Shown here piece by piece: positions 55,841 through 64,000 of a DNA stretch of 64,000 nt. The translations under genes and the position numbers were made by a program. The DNA comes from Paralithodes platypus (Eukaryota; Arthropoda; Malacostraca; Decapoda; Lithodidae). Each line of letters starts with the position of its first letter. The first letter of the stretch is position 1. Under the pieces are notes generated by a model. The model searched no databases. It was given only the letters and a program-made list of their open reading frames with translations, and had not been told where the DNA came from. Location of the stretch: the NCBI GenBank assembly GCA_032716605.1, contig CM064485.1, positions 34,139,722-34,203,721 on the forward strand. The letters are read 5' to 3'.

Positions 55841-57699
55841 TGTGACGCATGTCCAGTATGAGCATGCTGTACAGAACGCCTAGTCATGCCCCACTCTCGC
55901 TAGGATCGTCAGGGCAGGAACTTTGGCTGTAGTCTATGTAGAGTTTCCTAACTTAGTTCATGTGAGCCGTTGCACTATAAGTAATATGAATATGTATTTT
56001 GTTTTCATCTGAGTCAACGAGTTCTATTTTATATCATTAGTTATAAGTATTGTGTGTAAAACTTATTTGTAATGATGGGAGAAGCGGCAGCCAGAGATGG
56101 GGGTCAGTGGGTGCGCCATGCGGGAGGTGGGCCTAACTCACTAGCACTCCCCCCCCCTCCCCCCTTCCCTCAGTGCTAGGAAAGCCTTTGTCTATCCCAG
56201 AGGAGAGAGAGAAATTACGTAATGATTGTCAGTGGGCGGTCCTTAGTAGTTCACGTTGGGCTCACTAGAGGGCCGAGTATAAAAAGGGAAGTCTAGCCAT
56301 TTTTTGATCAGAACTCATTAGGCAGAGCGACTTCTCATTTCCCTTGCTAACTATATATATTCTTCTGACTGATGTGAACTTTCTCTACTACCTTACATTC
56401 TTATCTCCTCTTTTCCCTACCCTTTTTAACTTCCATGGTCCCGTTGGTGCAGAGCTAGTCAGCCAACGTATTATCGCTTGAGTTCTCATGAGATACATGC
56501 CTATTAGATAGCCTATTTTGGAAGGGTTAACTTAGAATAGGATTGATTTATGTTTGTTGCACTTGTATATGCATTTCCCTGTGTGTTATTATTATTATTC
56601 CTGTGTTCTGCTAGTCTAGGTAATGCTAGACTGGGGTAAGGCTTTTCTGTGTTACGAGGAGTTGTTTGATGCAGTGGTTAAGCGATAAACCTGCATACTC
56701 GTTTCGGTTCGGTGAAGCCTAGGTTGTCTTCGCGGCTGACTGTGTTGAGTTAATAATTTACAGTGCGTGAGGGCAAGAGCCTAACCACCCTGTATTTTAT
56801 TAACAGTTTGTTTTTACTTTGTCAAGGAGCCGGGAGAAAACCAGATACAAGGGATCTGGATTTCTCAAAGTGCACTTGTTAGTGTTAACGTAATACTTTA
56901 AACAGTTGTGAGGACTTCGCTAGGCTACGAGCCGTTTTTGCTCAGTCACTGCTACCTTTTGCCCACAGTACCCCAGCTAGACTTTACTCGATTAGTAGAT
57001 ACAGAATAGTATTGAAGCTTTCCTTATGTATGATATTGTTTATGCACTATTGATTTCATGTGTTGCAAGCTTGGCTACTTTAGTGATTAGTGGCCCACGA
57101 GCACAATCCGAGTAGGCTATTGCCGTTGCATTTGCGGAGTACTTCTTTTTAATGTTTGCCATTTACTATTGCATATTCTTTTAATTATTCTTATGCCAAT
57201 TTAAACCTTTAATAGTATTTAATTGCCAGTGTTTTTCTTATTGAATTACTGTTCAAAATCCGATACGTACTTCTTACGAGCATCCGAGAAGCATCTAACT
57301 TTTTTCAGAAGATTCCTTGCTCGATGCTTAAGGACTATTAATTAACGTAACGTAATAGTGCCGATCCGAAGTAGAGGGTGGAGGACTTCTTAAGTTCTTA
57401 GTCAAGGGTGGATTACTTCGGCTTCGGCCAACACTATTCTTTGGTGTTGTTGTTTCTTACTTCTTTGTTTGATTGTTGACCAGACTAGAGAATTCCTGTC
57501 TCTTTATTAGTCTGTTGTTGAACACTAGTACTGAGTTCTTGTATACCCCGTTATAGCAGATTGAACTCTGGAGGGTATTGGTGTTTTTTGTTCAGCTGGC
57601 AGTACTCAGGGGTTGGGATCGTGTGTTTCCGTTGTGGCAGCGAGCCGTATTCGAGTCCTGATTGAGAGCCCTTGTGTACCCGAGTGCCAGGTCGTAACA
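55841..57699 (+). repeat. Gypsy B 5' LTR
   Basis: 1,859 bp, starting TGTGACGCATG and ending TCGTAACA. The end motif and primer-binding site are shared with Gypsy A. TTAACGTAACGTAAT near 57342 also occurs in the Gypsy A LTR (42125). Confidence 0.93.
56278..56286 (+). promoter_or_regulatory. Gypsy B LTR TATA box
   Basis: TATAAAAAG in a GC-richer context (GGGCCGAG upstream). A CAGAACTCATT start-like region lies about 30 bp downstream. The same box is kept in the 3' LTR at 63341. Confidence 0.65.
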
Positions 57700-57910
57700 A
57701 ATGGCGACCTTGCTTAGGATTTTGTGAACAGTATAAATTTTTGCAGAGTTGTACAACATTTGTTTGTTTGTATTTAGCGTGCATATTGAAGAATATTTTT
57801 TTTTTATGGCAATTAGTAAAGCATTTAAGAGACTCCAGTTAATTTAGTAATTAGTGCTTGCATAGGAAGTTTAACACTTTTGTCTCGAGAATTTTTTTGT
57901 GGACTTCAGT

Positions 57911-58640
57911 ATGTCGTGCATTAGCACTGACGATGAGCGAGAGATGCCATTTGAAGGTGTGCCGTTAGTAACCAGTGAGGAGGATGAGACGAGGAGGCAT
58001 GGGAGGTTAGGCAGAGGCTGAGCTTAGGTACGACTCGGAGAAATATTGTGCTAAATTAGATTTAGATAAGTCTCGTGCAGAGTCGACAGGGACTTGGATG
58101 GGCGTGATGGCCAGTAAGAGAACAGTCCTTGGCCCAATTAGTCAAATTGGTGCCGGTATTTAGTGAAACTGAAGTCACAGAATTTTTTAATCGTTTTGAG
58201 AAGAAATGTAGGGAGCATAATTGGCCTGAAGAGAAGTGGGCAGCTCTAGTCTCCTCAAGACTTACGGGTAAGGGTCTGAAGGCTTATGATGCACTGCCTT
58301 TAGAGTCTTGCATTGACTACCCAGAATTGAAGAGAGCTGTCCTACGGGCATACGAGTTGCAACCGGAAACATATCGATTGAAGTTTCGGGGTGTTACAAA
58401 GACTAGGGAGGCGACCTTTCTTGAACATGCCCGGGATTAAAAGATGCACTTAAAAACTGGGACGTTCTGAGAAAGCTGAGACGGCCGAACAGTTGACTGA
58501 GCTGTTTCTGCTCGAGCAGTTTTTTATAAGTGTACTGGTGCAGAAATGACTTTAACTATTAAGAAAGAACCCAAAAACTCTACAGGAGGCAGCTGAGATG
58601 GCTGACCTCCGGCTATCACTATTCGTGGGTGCGGTCTGCC
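57911..58640 (+). pseudogene. Gypsy B Gag remnant
   Basis: The ATG at 57911 begins MSCISTDDEREMPF and reaches LVTSEEDETRRHG, aligning with LHITSEEDARVF of Gypsy A. It breaks near 58020. The SCAN-like capsid core is open at 58129-58440: LVKLVPVFSETEVTEFFNRF, EEKWAALVSSRLTGKGLKAY, LRAYELQPETYRLKFRG. It then shifts frame. The Pro-rich middle seen in Gypsy A is missing, so the coding region is about half the expected length. Confidence 0.8.
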
Positions 58641-58647
58641 CAGCGTA

Positions 58648-60963
58648 GTGAGGCAGGTAACAAGGGGCGTGACGCCCACCCCCCGAGTTAGTGATATACC
58701 TTATGCAAACAAGTACAAGAGCCATGATACCAAGACTGACCACAAGACTAGCACCGTCCCATTTAAGAAGGGGCCGGGCCCTTCCCAGTACCAAGGGAAG
58801 CCCAAAGTGTTGGAGTGTTATCATTGTCATAAAAAGGGGCACTTTGCAAGAGTCTGTCCTAGCAAACCACCTACAGCAGCTGTGTCTTTGGCCTGCAACA
58901 TTGGTGTGTCTCCGAAGTCATCTGAGTTTGCCTGGGGCAGTTCGTCAGAGGCTGAGGCACAGCCAATGCAGAAGCACCTGGGAGGCTCGAACCCTGCTCA
59001 GGATGTTTTTTGCGACCATAGAGGGCGGGGTTGCGTGATGTGGGCGGGGCGCAAGCATGGAGTAGAGGTCTTGCGTGATACAGGTGCTTCCCAGACTCTG
59101 ATGAAAAACTTGACTGGCTACCCTATAAACGCGGCTCGGGTGGTAGTGGTGCAGGGTATTAATGCAACTCGGTCATACCCGCTGGTGCGGTTGGAGTTGG
59201 AGGTGGATGGTGTGGCACGTGAATTGGATGTCGGGATTGTGGAGAAACTGCCAGTGGAGGGCGTCGACCTTCTTCTCGGCAACGACTTTGCAATGCCCGC
59301 TTCTGAGGTTCTACCCTTAGTCGTTGCCGAGAGGCCGGCCGACGTGAGTAGGGAAGAGCAAGAGTGGGTCGAGCGGTGCCAGACACAACCCATGGCGTGT
59401 GTTGTCACCCGAGCTCGGGCAGCTAAAGTGTCACAGCCTAGTCCTCCGTCTTCAGACCAGCGGAGGAACGATCAACAGGAGGAGGCTAAAGCTGGAGTTG
59501 GTTTTAAGAGTTTTGACTCGGCGGCTCTCCTGGGTGATTCAGTATTAGCACCATTACTTAATTCTGGAGTAGCCCCTGGGCCTGTCATCGAGAGTGACGA
59601 GGCTGGGCATGAGGAGTCTCCACGACAGCAACGTTATGTACATCGAGAGAGACAGAGGGAGCAGCCCAGTATCGGGGAAGGTCATGCATTGCTCCGGGAG
59701 CATTTAGATCGCTTGGCACCCTCAGATATACGTCGGTTGCAACTAGAGGACCCTGAGCTCCAAACGTGTGCTAATGGAGCTGTAGAGCTCGACGAGGACG
59801 GCGATGCACAGCCAGGAGATTTTTTTAATTTAGAAGGCATCCTTTATAGGCGTTTTCAAGACCCTAAACGTAGTTGGCAAAAGGGGTCCGGAGTAGTGGA
59901 CCAGTTGGTGGTGCCACGGGAGTGCAGGGATAGCCTACTGAGGTTGGCGCATGACACACCACTGGCAGGACATCTAGGGGTGAGAAAAATGGTGGCAGCT
60001 TTGGAGAAATTGTTTTGGTGGCCGGGGATGAAGTCTCATGTGCAGTCATGGATAAACTCCTGTGATATTTGTCAACGTGTCGGGAAACCGAACCAAGTTA
60101 TTCCTAAGGCTCCGTTACACCCTATTCCTGTGATTGGGCCACCCTTTAGTAAAATTATTGTTGACATGGTTGGTCCACTCCCTCCCACTAAGGCGGGAAA
60201 TAAATTTTTGTTAACCATAATGGATGTTGCCACTAGATACCCCGATGCATACCCTATGAAAAATGGAATGGCTAAGACGGTAGTCAGTAACTTGTTGTGG
60301 TACTTCTCAAGGTACGGGTACCCGGAGGAGTTTCAGTCTGATCAGGGATCTAATTTCACCTCCAACATGTTCAAGCAAACAATGCAACAGCATGGGATAC
60401 GAGCAGTAGTATCGTCAGCGTATCACCCTGAGAGTCAAGGGGTGCTTGAGCGGTGGCATGCTACACTTAAAAGCATGCTCAGGTGTTATTGTGCTGACAA
60501 CGGTATGGATTGGGACCTTGGATTGCCTTATGTGCTGTTTGCTGCTCGGGAGGTACCTGGTGAGAGCCTGGGATTTAGTCCAAACGAGCTGATTTTTGGA
60601 CACCGTGTCAGGGGCCCCCTTAACATGCTGAAAGAAATTTGGGAGGGGACTGTGCAGCCTTGTCCATTATTAAAGTATGTGCTTGAAAGCTGTGAGTGCA
60701 TGCTTAAGAGTCTGGAGATGGCAGGTAGAAATTTGACAGAATCACAAGCTTTGATGAAGGACAGTTATGATCGCAAAGTGAGGCTCCGGAAGTTCACTGT
60801 AGGACAAGAGGTATTAATTTTGTTGCCTTTGGTTGGTAACCCCCTCTCTGCGAAGTACACTGGACCTTATAAAATTGTAGAAAAAATTTCAGACTTAGAT
60901 TACCTTGTTGCCACTCCAGACAGGAGGAAAAAAGAACCAGTTATGTCACGTGAACCTTATTAA
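58648..60963 (+). CDS. Gypsy B protease-integrase polyprotein segment
   Basis: A 771-codon open frame. Residues 57-70 are a CCHC knuckle (CYHCHKKGHFARVC), 140-214 the aspartic protease (VLRDTGASQT, D144; LPVEGVDLLLGNDF). Integrase: HHCC zinc finger with H435, H442, C472 and C475 (GHLGVRKMVAALEKLFWWPG; SCDICQR). DDE core: IIVDMVGPLP (D506), SDQGSNFTSN (D565), GVLERWHATL (E601). C-terminal GPY/F module: AKYTGPYKIVEKISDLDYLV. It cleaves Gag-Pol and inserts cDNA. The frame runs off at an A run near 60925, where the tail QLCHVNLIKEY continues in another phase. Integrase upstream of RT is the notable feature. The stated start is only the first ATG. Confidence 0.94.
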   Translation: MRQVTRGVTPTPRVSDIPYANKYKSHDTKTDHKTSTVPFKKGPGPSQYQGKPKVLECYHCHKKGHFARVCPSKPPTAAVSLACNIGVSPKSSEFAWGSSSEAEAQPMQKHLGGSNPAQDVFCDHRGRGCVMWAGRKHGVEVLRDTGASQTLMKNLTGYPINAARVVVVQGINATRSYPLVRLELEVDGVARELDVGIVEKLPVEGVDLLLGNDFAMPASEVLPLVVAERPADVSREEQEWVERCQTQPMACVVTRARAAKVSQPSPPSSDQRRNDQQEEAKAGVGFKSFDSAALLGDSVLAPLLNSGVAPGPVIESDEAGHEESPRQQRYVHRERQREQPSIGEGHALLREHLDRLAPSDIRRLQLEDPELQTCANGAVELDEDGDAQPGDFFNLEGILYRRFQDPKRSWQKGSGVVDQLVVPRECRDSLLRLAHDTPLAGHLGVRKMVAALEKLFWWPGMKSHVQSWINSCDICQRVGKPNQVIPKAPLHPIPVIGPPFSKIIVDMVGPLPPTKAGNKFLLTIMDVATRYPDAYPMKNGMAKTVVSNLLWYFSRYGYPEEFQSDQGSNFTSNMFKQTMQQHGIRAVVSSAYHPESQGVLERWHATLKSMLRCYCADNGMDWDLGLPYVLFAAREVPGESLGFSPNELIFGHRVRGPLNMLKEIWEGTVQPCPLLKYVLESCECMLKSLEMAGRNLTESQALMKDSYDRKVRLRKFTVGQEVLILLPLVGNPLSAKYTGPYKIVEKISDLDYLVATPDRRKKEPVMSREPY

Positions 60964-61271
60964 AGAGTATGTGAGGCGCCCCTCTGAGCCTCTCACTGTC
61001 CCTGTGTTGGCTTGTTGCGGCCGTGGTGGAGAAGGAGAGGGGGACAGTCAAGCTTCAGAGGAGGATAGCTGGGATCAACATGTTTCAGCGGATCAGTGGG
61101 CGGGGGAACTCGAGCCTAAGGGCTGACGAGGCTATAGCTCATTTGCCTGAGCCGCAGTTTGATGCTATCCGTCAGTTGTTCGGTTCATACCCCACTGTAT
61201 TTGCTGAACACCCAGGCCTCACTACTCAGGCTATGCATGATGTTGACGTGGGGGACCATCTACCCTTGTAA
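60905..61271 (+). pseudogene. Gypsy B integrase tail and RT lead-in
   Basis: Two short frames carry the connection. QLCHVNLIKEYVRRPSEP (from about 60928) is the end of the integrase C-terminus. ADEAIAHLPEPQFDAIRQLF then HPGLTTQAMHDVDVGDH (to 61271) is the conserved lead-in to RT. They match STPDRRKTHQLCHIN... and ISWAVHDIDVGEN of Gypsy A. Confidence 0.8.
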
Positions 61272-61850
61272 GTCAATCCCGTACCGTGTGCCCCCCATAA
61301 AACTACCAGCTCTGAGGGATGAGTTGGAGTATATGCTCGGTAGAGGGTTGATAGAGAAAGGCACAGTTAAGTGGACTTTCCCTGTAACACTGCAGCCTAA
61401 GCCAGATGGCAAGGTACGCTATTGTATTGATTTCCGTAGGTTAAACGGTTTGACTCCAACTAACCCATATCCTCTTCCTCGGGTTGATGATAGTGTTGAC
61501 AAAATTGGTAATGCTCGTTTTTTGTCTAAAGTAGATATAGTAAAAGGTTACTGGCAAGTACCTTTGTCCGAGCGTGCTAAAGAGGTATGTGGTTTTGTTG
61601 TGGACGGGAGTACCTACCGGTGCAATGTTATGCCTTACGGACTTAAGAATGCACCAGCAACGTTTCAGAACCTGATGAATGAAATTGTAAAGGACATTCC
61701 AAATTGCACCGTATATTTGGACGATGTAATCATTTATGATGACGACTTTGAGAGCCATTGTGAGCACCTTGAGACCTTGTTCCGGAAACTTAGTGAAGCA
61801 GGTCTGGTAGTAAATTTGGCAAAGTGTGACTTCGTAAAAGCCACTTGGGT
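61265..61850 (+). pseudogene. Gypsy B reverse transcriptase
   Basis: Starts in phase with SIPYRVPPIKLPALRDEL. Motifs: FPVTLQPKPDGKVRYCIDFR, FLSKVDIVKGYWQVPL (catalytic aspartate present, unlike Gypsy A), NVMPYGLKNAPATFQ and CTVYLDDVIIYD (the YLDD catalytic pair). It ends with RKLSEAGLVVNLAKCDFVKA, then a frameshift near 61850. The enzyme copies genomic RNA to cDNA. The catalytic residues are intact but the gene is split. Confidence 0.92.
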
Positions 61851-61855
61851 TTGTA

Positions 61856-62518
61856 GTGGGAAGGGGACAGGTGTGCCCTCCTCAGAACAAGGTACAGGCT
61901 ATCAATAAATTTCCGCACCCAACAACCAAGAAGCAGATTATGAGATTCTTGCGTATGATAGGCTACTACAGACGCTTCATAAAAGGTTACTCAACGGTGT
62001 TGGCACCTCTCACAGATTTGTTATCTAAAGACAAAAAGTTGTTGTGGGCACCTGAGTGTGAAAAGGCTTTCACTTTGGTGAAACATTTGCTATGTACTCA
62101 CCCGATACTCAGGGCCCCAGACTTTAACAGGCCTTTTCAGCTGGCAACAGATGCTAGTGGTGTAGGGGATGGTGCCGTCGTGCTACAGACAGACAATGAA
62201 GGTGTGGAACACCCAGTAAGTTTCTTTTCTAAGAAGTTCAATGCTGCACAAAAGAACTATTCTACAATAGAAAAGGAATTACTGGCGATTGTGCTGTCGC
62301 TCAGGCACTTCGAGGTGTATGTTCCAGCCTATGGCCCAGTCGTGGTTATCTACACTGATCATCACCCTTTGAGATTCCTGAATCAATTTCACAATCGCAA
62401 TATGAGACTGACCAGGTGGTCTTTGATGTTGCAGGAGTATAACCTGGACATCCGTCATATTGCTGGATGTGACAATGTGATCGCGGATTGTTTATCAAGG
62501 GTGGATGATCAGTCGTAG
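61856..62518 (+). pseudogene. Gypsy B RT connection and RNase H
   Basis: Continues the RT after a one-base shift: GQVCPPQNKVQAINKFPHP, RFLRMIGYYRRFIKGYSTV. RNase H: LATDASGVGDGAV, STIEKELLAIVLS, IYTDHHPLRFLN and NVIADCLSR, so all four acidic catalytic positions are present. Normal stop at 62516-62518. The 62519-62903 stretch is untranslated and shows nothing further. Confidence 0.92.
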
Positions 62519-62903
62519 GCTATCACAGGTGTGTGGGTTTGAGTGGAGGAAAATAGGCTGCCCTTATAGTGCAGCCGGGAAAAACATATTAAAATATAAA
62601 AATCATATAAAAAACTCTTTCTTTTGATATAGGTAATCGTATAAGTTTGTCATAGCCTATAGAGTTTGAGTAGTCCACGAACTATCAAACGGCTGAGCTG
62701 CTGTAAGCTCGCTCTGGGAGCATGATATTGTGTCTTTTTGCTATTGTTGGGAGGAGTTATAAAATGTGAATTTTTGGTTAATAATAAGATGTGTTTTGGT
62801 GATAAACTCAGCTTTGTTTTAGTGCCATGCGGTCACTGGGCGTGAGGGGCTTGATGGGGTTCTGTGTTTGTCAGATTTTAGCTCAGGGTTGAGCAAGTAA
62901 AAT

Positions 62904-62914
62904 CTTGGGGGAGG
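62904..62914 (+). promoter_or_regulatory. Gypsy B polypurine tract
   Basis: Purine-rich TTGGGGGAGG directly before the 3' LTR start at 62915; the expected site of plus-strand priming. Confidence 0.75.
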
Positions 62915-64000
62915 TGTGACGCATGTCCAGTGTGAGCATGCTGTACAGAACGCCTAGTCATGCCCCACTCTCGCTAGGATCGTCCAGGGCAGGAACTTTG
63001 GCTGTAGTCTATGTAGAGTTTCCTAACTTAGTTCATGTGAGCCGTTGTACTATAAGTAATGAATATGTATTTTGTTTTCATCTGAGTCAACGAGTTCTAT
63101 TTTATATCATTAGTTATAAGTATTGTGTGTAAAACTTATTTGTAATGATGGGAGAAGCGGCAGCCACAGATGGGGGTCAGTGGGTGCGCCATGCGGGAGG
63201 TGGGCCTAACTCACTAGCACTCCCCCTCCCCTCAGTGCTAGGAAAGCCTTTGTCTATCCCAGAGGAGAGAGAGAAATTACGTAATGATTGTCAGTGGGCC
63301 GGTCCTTAGTAGTTCAAGTTGGGCTCACTAGAGGGCCGAGTATAAAAAGGGAAGTCTAGCCATTTTTGATCATAACTCATTAGGCAGAGCAACTTCTCAT
63401 TTCCCTTGCTAACTATATATATTCTTCTGACTGATGTGAACTTTCTCTACTACCTTACATTCTTATCTCCTCTTTTCCCTACCCTTTTTAACTTCCATGG
63501 TCCCGTTGGTGCAGAGCTAGTCAGCCAACGTATTATCGCTTGAGTTCTCATGAGATACATGCCTATTAGGATAGCCTATTTTGGAAGGGTTAACTTAGAA
63601 TAGGATTGATTTATGTTTGTTGCACTTGTATATGCATTTCCCTGTGTGTTATTATTATTATTCCTGTGTTCTGCTAGTCTAGGTAATGCTAGACTGGGGT
63701 AAGGCTTTTCTGTGTTACGAGGAGTTGTTTGATGCAGTGGTTAGCGATAAACCTGCATACTCGTTTCGGTTCGGTGAAGCCTAGGTTGTCTTCGCGGCTG
63801 ACTGTGTTGAGTTAATAATTTACAGTGCGTGAGGGCAAGAGCCTAACCACCCTGTATTTTATTAACAGTTTGTTTTTACTTTGTCAAGGAGCCGGGAGAA
63901 AACCAGATACAAGGGATCTGGATTTCTCAAAGTGCACTTGTTAGTGTTAACGTAATACTTTAAACAGTTGTGAGGACTTCGCTAGGCTACGAGCCGTTTT
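62915..64000 (+). repeat. Gypsy B 3' LTR (partial)
   Basis: Aligns with the first ~1,090 bp of the 5' LTR, with few substitutions and several short indels, including a shorter C-rich run near 63222. Cut by the window edge. Confidence 0.95.

Larger units (their letters stand above)
55841..64000 (+). mobile_element. Gypsy B: LTR retrotransposon, Gmr1-type order
   Basis: 5' LTR 55841-57699, primer-binding site at 57702, degraded gag from 57911, protease-integrase (58648-60963), RT-RNase H (61265-62518), polypurine tract (62904-62914) and 3' LTR from 62915 running off the window. Order is gag-PR-INT-RT-RNH. It is inserted in piggyBac copy 2. The two LTRs differ by few substitutions and short indels over the ~1.09 kb that can be compared, which suggests a recent insertion. 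It carries at least three frameshifts in pol and gag is mostly deleted. Confidence 0.93.

Overview
This window looks like intergenic, transposon-dominated chromatin from an animal, most likely an arthropod and plausibly a decapod crustacean. That assignment is inference. It rests on several LINE reverse transcriptases of the kinds common in crustacean genomes, many (TA)n, (CA)n and (CT)n microsatellites, Ty3/gypsy and piggyBac elements, and no recognisable host gene. There is nothing prokaryotic here. Almost all coding potential belongs to mobile elements, most of them broken by frameshifts and stops.

Layout. 1-3320: a 43-bp satellite array containing a palindrome and running off the left edge. 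3321-4263: AT-rich spacer with an unusual double hairpin. 4264-5280: a TTAA-type element relic and a LINE 3' end. 5590-11156: a nearly full-length minus-strand I-type LINE (ORF1, endonuclease, RT, RNase H). 11157-13040: spacer with one possible exon. 13041-15650: a 5'-truncated LINE. 15650-18365: microsatellites, spacer and a TTAA MITE. 18366-20908: a minus-strand LINE with a poly-A tail. 21544-25000: a piggyBac transposon with an almost intact transposase. 25000-33900: spacer, SINE-like and tandem repeats, LINE fragments and three TTAA MITEs. 33921-35065: two minisatellites.

35202-39415 is the most novel item: a 4.2-kb element with ~310-bp terminal inverted repeats and a TA target duplication. 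It sits inside a minus-strand LINE whose reading resumes on both sides. Its decayed gene encodes two zinc-binding modules, a FEN1/PIN-like nuclease signature and a cysteine-rich tail, and no recognisable DDE transposase.

41468-51718 (Gypsy A) and 55841 to beyond the right edge (Gypsy B) are related LTR retrotransposons with a SCAN-like Gag. In B the integrase lies upstream of reverse transcriptase, the Gmr1-type order. A has lost its integrase by internal deletion and has a mutated RT catalytic aspartate. Each LTR of A carries a different TTAA MITE where the other LTR keeps the empty site. Gypsy B is inserted inside a second piggyBac copy that starts at 54067. The window therefore records layered insertions: LINEs and piggyBac first, then LTR and TIR elements into them, then TTAA MITEs into the LTR element. 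Many single-base indels lie at homopolymers, so some frameshifts could be assembly errors rather than decay.
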